Source of the DNA: Przewalskia tangutica
Taxonomy: Eukaryota > Streptophyta > Magnoliopsida > Solanales > Solanaceae
Assembly (NCBI GenBank): GCA_029844215.1
Contig: CM056737.1
Coordinates: forward strand, 24,239,851 to 24,303,850
Direction of reading: 5' to 3'
DNA length: 64,000 nt
The position numbers and the translations under genes are program-made. A model generated the notes under the pieces. That model did not search any database, had not been told where the DNA came from, and was given only the letters and a program-made list of their open reading frames with translations. Shown here piece after piece: positions 12,890 to 23,857 of the stretch. Numbering within the stretch: the stretch's first letter is position 1; every line of letters begins with the position of its first letter.

Positions 12890-13140
12890 CGGGACTATTT
12901 CACCCGCATAGGTCGCGTGGACGCGTGAGGTATTCCTCGCATAGGTGGACCGCCCGCGTGGGACTATTTCACCCGCATAAGCCCTTTCGGACCGCATGAG
13001 GTATTCCTCGCATAGGACTATTTCACCGCGCCAAGCCCTTACGGACTCGCGAGGTATTCCTCGCATAGGGTGGACCGCCCGCGTGGGACTATTTCACCCG
13101 CATAAGCCCTACGGACTCGCATGAGGTATTCCTCGTATCG
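12890..13140. repeat. Tandem array of GGACTATTTCACCCGCATA units in TE5
   Basis: Units of about 60-110 bases combine GGACTATTTCACC, CCCTTACGGACTCGC, GAGGTATTCCTCGCATAG and GGTGGACCGCCCGCGTG in varying order. The internal open frames (MRGIPRESVRAW... and neighbours) are repeat translations. Confidence 0.75.
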
Positions 13141-13224
13141 TGGGTAGCAAATCCACGGAATTATGCAAATGCCACAAACCCGGGGAATGACCCCGAAACG
13201 ACTGATATACCAATAGCACACAAC

Positions 13225-13990
13225 CGGCTATTTCCAGCACACATAGGCAATTCTCAATTAACAAGCCCAAGTACTTATCACGGCATACTTAGACAAATTC
13301 TCAATTTATCAAGCCAAGTACTAATCAAGGCATACATAGAATAATTCTCTTTTAACAATCCAAAGTACTTATCAAGGCACACTTAGACAAATCCTCAATT
13401 TATCAAGCCAAAGTACTAATCAAGGCATACATATAATAATTCTCTTTTAACAAGCCAAAGTACTTATCAAGGCACACTTAGACAAATCCTCAATTTATCA
13501 AGCCAAAGTACTAATCAAGGCATACATAGAATAATTCTCTTTTAACAAGCCAAAGTACTTATCAAGTTATACATAGAATAATTCTCTTTTAACAAGCCAA
13601 GGTACTTATCAAGGCACACTTAGACAAATCCTCAATTTATCAAGCCAAAGTACTAATCAAGGCATACATAGAATAATTCTCTTTTAACAAGCCAAAGTAC
13701 TTATCAAGTTATACATAGAATAATTCTCTTTTAACAAGCCAAAGTACTTATCAAGTTATACATAGAATAATTCTCTTTTAACAAGCCAAAGTACTTATCA
13801 AGTTATACATAGAATAATTCTCTTTTAACAAGCCAAAGTACTTATCAAGGCACACTTAGACAAATCCTCAATTTATCAAGCTAAAGTACTAATCAAGTTA
13901 TACATAGAAAAATTATCTTTTAACAAGCCAAAGTACTTATCAAGTTATACATAGAATAATTCTCTTTTAACAAGCCAAAGTACTACGTAC
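13225..13990. repeat. 47-bp minisatellite, about 16 units, in TE5
   Basis: Two related unit types alternate: one with CATAGAATAATTCTCTTTTA and one with CTTAGACAAATCCTCAATTT. Both continue with CAAGCCAAAGTACT. The right half is mostly the first type in near-identical 47-bp copies, which suggests recent expansion. It is not a CRISPR array: there are no unique spacers. Confidence 0.88.
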
Positions 13991-14192
13991 GTGCATTCCT
14001 TTATAAAAGACTCCTTTCTATGTAAAGCCCCAAGATACTAACACCCGTAGTATCAAGGCGTGTCTATTTTTCAAAGTAAGTTACTACACTTTTAGAAAAC
14101 TCATTTCAAAGCTTGAAATCAAGTAACTCCAAATTTTCACAATCTAGGCAACTTATGCCGATTTAATCAAAATAGACAACTTTCTAAACCTT

Positions 14193-14243
14193 CCATAAAG
14201 CCGTTATAACCAACTTCCCATAAAGCCGTTATAACCCTTTATG
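14193..14243. repeat. Conserved LTR hairpin in TE5, with a loop-less version at 14484-14510
   Basis: Arms CCATAAAG...GTTATAAC and GTTATAAC...CTTTATGG surround the shared loop AACTTCCCATAAAGCC. At 14484-14510 a compact copy, CCTAAAG-TCATTATAATGA-CCTTTAGG, folds without the loop. Confidence 0.7.
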
Positions 14244-16294
14244 GTTTTAGACGTATTCATTCCTTCAATAACCAAGAGACTTATACTATTAAAACCAAGT
14301 ATCACATACTTACAAAACAAGTTCTCAACTTTCAAAATACTTCAAGTCTCTTAATAGTTAGAAAACAAGTTTTCTTCTACTTTTTAAACCTCAAGTAACT
14401 TCACCCTTAACGCAAGTTACTTCTCTTAAATCATGTCATTTCTCCTCTTTTAAATCAAATACGTAAATCACTCCTTTGACTCCCCTAAAGTCATTATAAT
14501 GACCTTTAGGTTTTAGAACTAAGGCACTAGCCAAAAGATTTGGAAACCACTCCCTTTTCAAGTCTCTATGTACTTTAAGAAAAATACCTTCACTTTTAAG
14601 AATCCAAACTTCCCTAAGGAAATGGATTATACTACTTACAATTTAAACATCAAAGTACACTCAAGGAAGTACATAGAACAAATTCTATTTTAGGCAATCC
14701 AAATACAAGCAAGGAATGGATCATTCAAGGAGTAGAACTTACTTTCTTTATTCTAAAGAATCATGCTAGAAGAGGAGATAGTTCACATACCTTTTCGGCT
14801 AATATCCACAAGCTAAGCCGAATACGCCGTACGTAGAAGTGTCAACCTATAATGGTCACAACAAGACTATCAACTTCTAGTCTCTACGTAGAATAATACT
14901 AAGTATACGGTCTCTAATTCTACGGAAAATCGGGCAGCACCTCCTTTGTTTCTACTTACTTTGCCACCTTTTTCAAGGCCGAATACAATAACCAACAAGC
15001 CACATTTAAGGCTCCAAACAACATCCAACCAAAGGGGATTACACGCCTTACACCACGTGTAAAATTCCGCCCCACAATTCATACGAAATAGTATAAAACT
15101 TCACTAGCCATTCTCGGCCAACATATAACCAATCACACTACGTCTTTTCCAATCCTTCTTACAATTCCAAGTTCTAAGGTCTAACATGTTATATAGTCTA
15201 AACAACTTCAACAACTACAATTTCCTTCTTTATTCAACATGCGACGACTTAAACTAATAATCAATTTGAATTCCAATCTTAAAGCTAAACATGCTAGATT
15301 TAGGATTAGGGTTCCAATAGTCAAAATACTTATCAAACTTCATACTATATAACTCATGCTTGCTAATAACCATAGAAACAATGATAAGTAAACCTTAATT
15401 GCTAAAACGACAAGAATATACCTTTAAAGCCCTTAAAATTTTCAAGATTCCAAAGTCGCGCCTTAGCAATTCTTAGCTCCTTTCCTTAGGTTCCAATCCG
15501 CTCCAAGCACTCCTTAGAGGCCTATGAAGAACCCATCTTCAAGTTCTAACTTCAAAGTTGAAGAACTCCCTTAGTTTCCGCCTTGCGACTAACGTAAAAA
15601 TACGTTTTTTCCGAAATCTTTCTATTGAGATAACCTTACAACACTCTTAGGAACCTTGGTTTTAAGTCTTGTGAACAAAGGATCAAAATCACAAATTTTT
15701 GTGTGGGTAAAGTATGCAAACCCGAGAGCAATGTTGCTAGAACAATGGTTCTCTAAAATTTTCTAAGTGTAAATGAGCTAGTCTAGCACTAGTATTAACC
15801 TTATAACACACAATGGAGGGCTTAGACTTAAACAAATGTGAGGCTAGGATTAAAATCACATGGATCAAGCCTAAGTGGCAAGTTGACTAGTCAATTATGT
15901 CAAGCTTTGAAGACTTATCTTCCAAGATGTTCAATGACCATTATACCCCTCCTCTAATTCGACCAAGACCACTTATGGGGGTGCCACATGTCGCCCTCTC
16001 ATTCGTCCATAAAATTCCGTAACCCTCGTGGGCCCCACGAAACGTAAAATTCCTCGGGTGGGCCCCACATGACCAAATCCGTAAAGATAAATTTCCATAA
16101 TATTAACAAGTTCCATACTTTTCAAATAATGAATTTTGAGAATCCAATTCTCAACAACGAACATTTTCCCTTTCCGACGTTCGGAAGAATTGTTTTTCCG
16201 TCGGAAAAACAATTCTTCCTTTCGTACCTATTTCCAAGTCTTGTTTCCTTTCGTACATTCTTTTTTACAAGTTCTGCACTTACGGGGTGTAACA

Positions 16295-18896
16295 TTTTAT
16301 AACAACAACGACGGAACAGGGCCCCGCTATACCCCTGAATGTAAGTACCTACAATGACAGGGGACTATACCAAAGATAAGCCTCCGGAGAAACGGAGCTT
16401 CCCAAAACGCTGAGCTGTGATCCTATGAGCGAGGATCGACGACTGGTGTACCTCTACATGCGGCATGAACGCAGCCCGAAGGTCAGTCGGACGGTACCAA
16501 GTATGTGGCGAAAATCCGTAAATGAAATCATAGCGGTTTATATAAAGCAGAGACACGTATGATAACAACTACGCTTTACAACATAAAAGTAGTCATGTCA
16601 GCGGGGACTCACTCTCAAAGTCATCCCTCATGCCCGTGGAACTCCTTCCTCACTGCCGGCAGTCTAGGTATAAATCGTATGATACGTATAACATATCTCG
16701 GCCCATCCCATGGGACTCGAGGTGGAATCGTGTGGAATACTTGTCTCGGTCCATCCCATGGGACTCGAGGTGAAATCGGGTGGAATACATGTATCGGCCC
16801 ATCCCATGGGACTCGAGGTGAAATCGGGTGGAATACATGTCTCGGCCCATCCCATGGGACTCGAGGTGAAATCGGGTGGAATACATGTCTCGGCTCATCC
16901 CATGGGACTCGAGGTAAAATCGGGTGGAATACATGTATCGGCCCATCCCATGGGACTCGAGGTAAAATCGGGTGGAATACATGTCTCGGCCCATCCCATG
17001 GGACTCGAGGTAAAATCGTCCATAACATTTAAACCCTCTTTTAAGACAGATTAAGACAATACCATGCCTTCATTTTAAACCAACACATTTTCCCTTTGTA
17101 AGGTCAAGTAACAACATTCTTTTCCAAAAGTTCAAGTTGCATATTTTAAAATACTTAAGTCTCTTATTAAAGCAGCCATGATCTAGGAAATGTAATACAA
17201 TTTTGTCTTATCTTAGCTTCTATGCAGATGGAGGTTTCTACTGGTTTTAATATAATTAATATTTTGTCAATACATTTTCCTTTATTAACGCTGCAGTGGT
17301 TTGTTCGATACTTATTCTCATTTCTGAAATCAATATAACTTATTAGTTAAAAACCAAGTACTCATTACTCACGAATGAGGTTTCACAACTTTTTAATAAA
17401 ATTCATATCAAGCCAATTAAGTCAAGTCTCTTATTTTCTCAAAATCAACAACCCATTTCTTACCTACATAAAGTTGTTATAACAAACTTCCCATAAAGCC
17501 GTTATAACCCTTTATGTTTTAAACCAACACAATTCATTTAGCACACGTACGTCTACCGTACTACATAGTTTACAAACATCATGCTAGAAAGGATAGGAAG
17601 AGGTTCACATACCTCGCGACGATTATCGACAAATAGCAAAACGCTCCACCGTACTATAACCCTGCTAGCCTTGTCCACCCTTCAAGTAGAACACGCTACT
17701 CGCAGAACTTCAACCTATAATTTCCATATACGTCTATCAACGTCTAGACTACTCTGTAGAATATTCTAAGCAGAAGGTTCTCTATTCTATGGAAATTTGG
17801 GCAGCATTTCCCTACCCGTCAACTACACAAGTCTACTGTAAATACAACCCTATGTAAGTATAGTTCAATTCTCTTCTTATATACCTTACTTCTATATATC
17901 TTATACTTAATTCTGAACTACTACAACATGTAATCTCCAATTATAATAGAAGGATAAATATATTTACCTCGATAAGCCCAAAATTATCCAAGATTATAAG
18001 TCGATCCTGAACAACGTTTAGCTCCTAATTTGCACGCTCCGATAGCTCCAAGAAACCCTTAGAAGTTTCCAACCCACTTCTACTTAATACCTCAACCAAC
18101 TATGAAGATTTTCCTTAGGGTTTCATTTTGCAACTAATGGATATAAAGTAGTATTTCTGGGCTTTTAGTATAGAGGTAACTTTGGAATACTACAAGGGAT
18201 TTAGGCTAAGGTATTTTGGCATAGTAACAATACTAGAAGACAACTTTTCTACCATGGGGGTATTTGACGAGACAACTAGGAAGGGGTGGGTTTGGACGAA
18301 AGCTTTACTACAAAGGGAAGGATTTTATGACTTGGAAAGTGTGTTTGTGGATGAAGAAGTCTGCAGAGGGGTATTTATAAAACCTTCAATGGCCAAGATT
18401 AAAACAAATGGAGGGTAAGGATTGGGTTGCTTGTGTGAGTGGAGTCTTCCACCAAGTGTCCACCATAATATTGGGACATATGTCCACCACAACATTGGGA
18501 CATATTTCGCCCACAACAATGAGCCATGTGGCCTCCCACTTGCTCAAGAAAAAACGTCCACAAGGCCTTCCCTCATGCCCCACAAAAATGCCCCCACCTA
18601 CTCCCACTAACCCAAAGAAAATATCTTCCAAGACTTTGACCACTTGACCTTGTCCACTTGGCCATACAAATCGTCCAACATGGCCTAAGTGGGGTGACAC
18701 ATGTCGCCCTCCTATTGGTCCAAAATATTTCATCTTTCGGAAAAATCGTGTCGGTTAAAATATTAAAGCGTAGAATTTCCTTCTGAGTTCGAATCTTTTC
18801 CGTCGAAAGTTCACAATTTCATCCTTAACCTAATTAGGGCTTGAATATTCGTACGTACGTCCTCGCATACATACTCTGGAAATACGGGGTATAACA
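16295..18896 (-). mobile_element. TE4 LTR, main right part
   Basis: The LTR resumes after TE5 with the duplicated TTTTA and continues to GGGGTATAACA at 18896. It contains the 48-bp minisatellite (16701-17030), hairpin 17466-17517, the ACATACCT donor-like motif near 17607 and a TATA box (18372-18379, minus). It is followed by TE6 sequence with no polypurine tract, so 18896 is the outer right end of a solo LTR or a 5' LTR. Open frames at 18182-18733 fall in the transcribed part of the LTR and show no known domain. Confidence 0.85.
16701..17030. repeat. 48-bp minisatellite, seven units, in TE4
   Basis: Units start at 16701, 16749, 16797, 16845, 16893, 16941 and 16989, exactly 48 bp apart, each with the palindrome CCCATGGG and a CTCGAG. 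Because 48 is a multiple of three and the unit has few stops, two plus and three minus frames stay open, giving spurious repeat proteins (e.g. GPSHGTRGEIGWNTC). The reverse-oriented array is in both TE9 LTRs. Confidence 0.93.
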
Positions 18897-18977
18897 ACAG
18901 TACACAATATATAAGCAGTCATGTCAAGTCAGGGACGCATGCCCTCAAGTCATTAATCACAAATAACCATGAGTCTC
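18897..18977 (-). mobile_element. TE6: sliver of the oldest visible LTR
   Basis: These 81 bases (ACAGTACACAATATATAAGC... to ...CATGAGTCTC) match the LTR interior upstream of the variable repeat slot (compare 5556-5635 and 60722-60780). They are trapped between the right end of TE4 and the left end of TE7, and should continue beyond the right end of TE7. Confidence 0.65.
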
Positions 18978-20515
18978 TGTTATACCCCGTATTTCCAGAG
19001 TATGTACGTGAGGGCGTACGTACAAAAGTTTAGCCTTAGTTAGGCACTTTGGACGAAAAATTGTGCACACCTATCAAAAAGAATCGTTTCCACGAACGCT
19101 TTTTCAAAGCTTGCGTAGGGAAAATTCCGGCTATGTCATTAATAATTTTTGCGGATTTTTCCGAGAGATGAAACATTTTGGGCCAACGAGAGGGTGACAC
19201 TTGTCACCCTCATTGGACGGCAAAGTGAGGCATTGTTGGCACGTTTTTTGTGCCTTTGCACAAGTCAAGGAGTTGGTAGGATATTTGTGTAGTAGATGGA
19301 TAAGGACACTTGCCTAAATCTCCACCTTACACTTGCATAGCACTTGGCTTCATCTTGGCCATTGGTTGGCCATTGGTTGGCCTATAAATACTCCCCTAAC
19401 TTGAAGGTTTTCTTCATCCACAAATCACTCTCCAAGTCTTGAAAATCCTCCCCCTCTCTTTGTAGTATTCTCGTCCAAGAGCCCTCCTCCCCTTGAGAAG
19501 CCCTGCGAATACCCCTCAGTAGAAGTTGCCTTCTAGTATAGTTACTATACCAAAATACCCTAGCCCAAATCCCTTATAGTATTTAAGTAGAAGTTGTTAG
19601 AAACTTCTAAGGGTTTCTTGGAGCTATCGGAGCGTGCAATTAGGAGCTAAACCTTGCTCAGGATCGACGTTTAACTTGGATAATTTTTGGGCTTATCGAG
19701 GTAAATACTCTTGTTCTTCTATTGTAATTGGATATTACATATAAGAGTAGTTAAGACTTGAGTATAAGATATAGAAGAATATTAAAGAATAGTATTGAAC
19801 TGTTATCACAGTAGAAGGGTATAAAAGAAGAATAATAGAACAGACTTACATGGGAATTTCACGATGAACTTGAGTAGCTTGAAGTGGGAAGTCTTGCCCA
19901 ATTTTCCGTAGAATAGAGAACCCTCCGCTTAGAATCACATGCGAATAGTCTAGGCGTTGATAGACGTGTTGACTATTATAGGTTGATTCTCTGCGACACA
20001 TATTGGCGGTGGATTTACGAGAAGGTATGTGATTCTTCCTATACTCTTGAGCATGATATTTTAAAATATATATATAGTACGGTGAGCGTCGTGTGTTAAT
20101 CGAATAATAATTACGACAATGTCTTGGACTTAAGCTGAATAATAACTACGACAATGTCTTTTGACTTAAGCTGAATAATAAGAATCTTGAAGCATTTCAA
20201 AAGAATCTCGAATCATTTTTAATGAAGAGAAATATTTGGTTTTTAAACAAAAGCTTAAGAGTTATACTAGCTTTATGGAAAGTTAGGTATAACAACTTAA
20301 GAAAGATAAAAGGAATCATTTACTTATTTGTTTGTAAAAGCCTTGTATTGATTTCTGTAAAGTGTAAGATTGTTTGATAAGTAGACATATTATGGCCACG
20401 TGTGTTAGTGTCTTGTGATGTTGAAGGGTCATTCTTGTTGTGCTTACGTTGCTAAGCGGTAAGTCCGTTATCTTGTTATTTTATCACCTACCCTTGACTT
20501 GTTATACAGGGCTTG
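18978..20515 (+). mobile_element. TE7 5' LTR, first part
   Basis: It starts TGTTATACCCCGTATTTCC at 18978. It has paired CCAAT-type GGCCATTGGTTGGCC repeats just upstream of a TATA box (TATAAATA, 19383-19390), a donor-like GAGGTAAATA (GT at 19701), a second donor-like GAAGGTATGTGA (GT at 20035) and the hairpin 20254-20301. TE8 interrupts it at 20515; it resumes at 22957-23449 and 49960-50329. The whole LTR is about 2.4 kb. Confidence 0.9.
19383..19390 (+). promoter_or_regulatory. TATA box of TE7 5' LTR
   Basis: TATAAATA follows two GGCCATTGGTT repeats, which contain CCAAT on the other strand. The arrangement recurs in all LTRs of the group, consistent with the LTR promoter. Confidence 0.7.
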
Positions 20516-22956
20516 TGTCACGACGCTTTGGGCCGTGATCGTGCCTTACCGGGCACCCAAGTAGTCATACATCGAGTAATCAGGAAATATAAAGCAAGAC
20601 ATGAAAGCTTTATAAAATAAGACACGCTTTATGTGAAAACATCGCCTTTCATATATATATAAACATGGTTTTAGTGATTACATCCGACATGCATAACATG
20701 ACTACAGCACTCTAAGGAAATATACAACTATGGATGGGGCCCGCCATACCACGATCAGACAAAACTATCTACAACAGGAGATCATACCCAAAAGTAGAGC
20801 CTCGGGAGAAGATGGAGCTCCGACACCAACGTAGAGATCCTAAGAATGTGGATCTAGCACACCTTGCCCTTACTGCGGCATGACGCAGCGCCCTCAAGGA
20901 GGTCGGCAACAGTACTAAGTATGTGAAATAAAGTACTTAAATGAAATCATAACACTTTTAAACCGGTTTACAAATATGTATGAAGCAATCAAGGAACCGC
21001 ATAGTGCACACATCACAAACAAGAGCAACAATAAGCTGTAATAGGTCTTTTCTAGGCTGCGAATGATTCAAGCAGGCCACTCGCCCGTATTATCACTCGC
21101 AAGCCTAATCTCGACTCCGAGTCCGTGCCACTCACGTGGCCCGCATGAGGTATAACCCCGCATCGAGGTAGCTACTCCTCGGCATCGCCCCTGGACTCGT
21201 TGTCCGTAGCCACACGTAGACCGCAGGCATAACCCGCATACTAACTCGGAACTCTCGTAGCTCGCATAGCCCTGGACCCGCATGAGGTATTCTCCCATAG
21301 TCCTGCATCACCGAGTCTACCCCAGTCGGAGGCGCTTAACCCCTGGTATCATCTCAAGAGGTGAGTGATGGTACACTAACATAACAACTTATCTTTAAAC
21401 AACATAAGCACAACAAGGATACTCTCTTATACAAACGTTACAAGATACTAACACACATAGCATCATATCATGTCTACTTATCAAACCATCTTATTATTCT
21501 TTTCACAATTCAACATAAGTCTGTTATAAACACATAGGCAAACTTGTTTCTTTTATCAATCTTAAGTGGTTATACTTAACTTCCCATAAAGCTAGTATAA
21601 CTCTTAAGCTTCTGTTTTAAAAACCAGTTAGTTCTCTTCTGTTAAAAATGATTCAGTATTCTTATGAAATGTTTTCAGATTTTTATTATTCAGGCTTAAG
21701 CCGTGAGGCATTGCCGTAAGTGTTATTCAGGCTTAAGCAGGCATTGCCATAAGTATTATTCGTGCTTAAGCGTGAGGCATTGCCGTAAGTATTATTCAGG
21801 CTTAAGTCAAAGACATTGCCGTAGTTATATTTTAGTTAACACATGTACGTCTACCGTACTATATATATTGTAAAATATCATGCTTTAGGAAGAATCACAT
21901 ACCTTCTCAAATAAAAACCACCGCCAAGTTGAATATGTCGCGCAGAGTCACCTATAATAGTCACGACATCTATCAAAGACTACTCAAGGTCATTCTAAGC
22001 AGGGGTTCACAATTCTATGGAAAGTCAAGATAACCCTACCGGTGAGCTATATAAGTTCATTGTGAAAACAATCCTATGTAAGTACGGTTTGATTATTCTT
22101 CTTTAAACCCTTCTACTTGGTAACAGTTCAATTCTATTCTCGTGATATTCTTCTAAGTATATAATACTTATTCTAATACTACAACAAGAAGTATTCTCTA
22201 ATTCAAAAGAGGGTTAGGATTAGTTACCCTGGTAAGCCCAATAATATCCTAGAAAAGTCGCACTGAGCAAGGTTTTGCTCCTAAGTTGTATGCTCCAAGA
22301 AACCTTAGAAGTTCTTCACAACTTCTACTAAGTACTAAGGTATTTGGGCTAGGTATTTTGGGCATTATAACAATACAAGAAGGCAACTTTTTCTACCAAG
22401 GGAGGGGGGGTAGGTTTTGGCTAGGCTAGGGGGGAGGAAGCCTCGGCCAACTACTAAAAAGGGGAAGGTGTTTGACGAAATGGCTCGGGAGAGGAGAGGA
22501 TTTTAGACTTGGAAGATAACTTTGTGGATGAAGAACTCTTCATCTTAGGGGGGTGTATTTAGAGGTCAAGAAGTGGCCAACCAATGGCCAAGATTAAGAC
22601 AAGTGCAAGGCAAGTGTAGGGTGACGATTTACTCCACACAAATATCCTACCAACTCCTTGACTTGTGCACAAGGCACAAAAAACGTGCACTTCCTCACCA
22701 ATTTCGTCCAATGGACGATTCAAGTCCATCAATGGGAGGGTGCCAAGTGTCGCCTCCCGCTGGTCCAAAATGTTTCGCCTCTCGGAAAAATCCGCAAAAA
22801 TTAGTAATGGCATAGCGGAATTTTCCTACGAAAGTTGTGGGAAACGCTTTCGTCGAAAACGATTCTTTTAGTGAGTTGTGTACAAAAAACGCCCAAGGCT
22901 AACTTTAAGGCCAACTTTTAGACGTATTCTCACGCATACTGGAAATACGGTATAAC
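20516..22956 (-). mobile_element. TE8: 2.44-kb solo LTR in TE7's 5' LTR, TSD GCTTG
   Basis: It starts TGTCACGACGCTTTGGGCCG after GCTTG (20511-20515). It ends GGTATAAC, where the last A and the first bases of the right TSD appear lost (TTGCC remains). The empty site is seen on the other strand near 8712 (GGCAAGCCCGG). Its length and its inner terminus (CCCAAGTAGTCATACATC) match TE7's own LTR subfamily. A TATA-like motif is near 22555. Confidence 0.85.
21680..21840. repeat. About 35-bp tandem repeat, four units, in TE8
   Basis: Units consist of TTATTCAGGCTTAAG(CC/CA/TC) followed by AGGCATTGCCGTAAG. Other LTRs of the family carry this phrase once or twice (e.g. 40514-40550). Confidence 0.8.
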
Positions 22957-23449
22957 TTGCCACCCTTGATGCGGGTCTATACGGCTATGCACGATCGCGA
23001 CTACGCGAGTCGCGGAGTTCCAGGATTGATCATTCCGGTGTTTTATCCGACGGGGATGCCTATGCGCTGTGTGACTACGCGGTCTATTGAGACTATGCGG
23101 ATCGCGAGTCGAGAGGGTACCGGGGTTAGCTACCGTCGATGCGAGGAATACCTAAATGCGGTGCATGTGTGACTATGCGGATCGCGGAGTCGAGATTAGG
23201 CACGCATAATGATACTATGGGCGATTGGCCTTGCTTCGATCATTCGCGGCCTAGAAAAGACCTGTTACAGTTTACCTATTATTGCTCTTGTTTGTGATAT
23301 GGCACTATGTGCAATTGAACTGATTGTATTTGCAAATGACTTTAAGATACTTTGATTTCATTTAAGTACTTTACAGTTTCACATACTTGGTACCTGTTGT
23401 ACTGACCTCCTTCGGGGGGCTGCGTTCATGCCGTAGGTAAGGGCAAGCA
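22957..23449 (+). mobile_element. TE7 5' LTR, second part
   Basis: This is the LTR interior between TE8 and TE9. It begins with CCACCCTTGATGCGGG and repeated GACTATGCGGATCGCGAGTC phrases, which form this copy's variable repeat slot. It ends at AAGCA (23445-23449), the left TSD of TE9. Confidence 0.88.
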
Positions 23450-23849
23450 TGTTATACCCCGTATTTCTAGAGTATGTACGTACGGACGTACGTAGAAAAG
23501 TTTGAGCCTTAAAGTAGGCAAGGGCCGAAAATTTTGTTCACAAGTACCGAAAAGAGTCGTTTTTTGACGAAACGTTTTCCAGACTTTGCGAAGGGAAAAA
23601 TACGGCTATGTCATTTATAATTTTTGCGGATTTTTCCGAGAAACGAAATATTTTGGACCAACGAGAGGGTGACAAGTGTCACCCTCAAGTGGACGGCGAA
23701 ATGGAGGCTCTTGGCACGTTTTTTGTGCCTTTGTTTTGGTCAAGGAGTTGGTAGGATATTGATGGATAAGGTACACTTGCCCAAATCTTGACCTTACACT
23801 TGCCTAGCACTTGGCTTCATCTTGGCCATTGGTTGGCCATTGGTTGGCC

Positions 23850-23857
23850 TATAAATA
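23850..23857 (+). promoter_or_regulatory. TATA box of TE9 5' LTR
   Basis: TATAAATA preceded by GGCCATTGGTTGGCCATTGG. The 3' LTR copy (38095-38102) has lost one of the GGTTGGCCATT units. Confidence 0.7.

Larger units (their letters stand above)
12021..16294 (-). mobile_element. TE5: 4.27-kb solo LTR of a second subfamily, TSD TTTTA
   Basis: It starts TGTCACGGCCAACCTCAAGC and ends GGGGTGTAACA, flanked by TTTTA at 12016-12020 and 16295-16299. Ends and general layout match the family, but the sequence is distinct (GTGACGG end, TGTTACAC start) and it is nearly 1 kb longer, largely because of tandem arrays at 12890-13140 and 13225-13985. It keeps the splice-donor-like ACATACCTTTT (14788) and two hairpins (14193-14243, 14484-14510). 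No gag or pol. Open frames within it are not coding. Confidence 0.92.

Noticed and set aside
13225..13990. Regular repeats resembling a CRISPR array
   Set aside because: Units are contiguous 47-mers without unique spacers, within a plant LTR; no cas genes.
16559..17054. Open frames of 114-157 residues on both strands with 16-residue repeats
   Set aside because: They arise from the 48-bp minisatellite being a multiple of three; no start context, no family.
18182..18733. Cluster of overlapping frames (e.g. 78 residues from 18182, 115 residues on the minus strand)
   Set aside because: They are inside the transcribed part of TE4's LTR; the aligned regions of sister LTRs are not open in the same frame.
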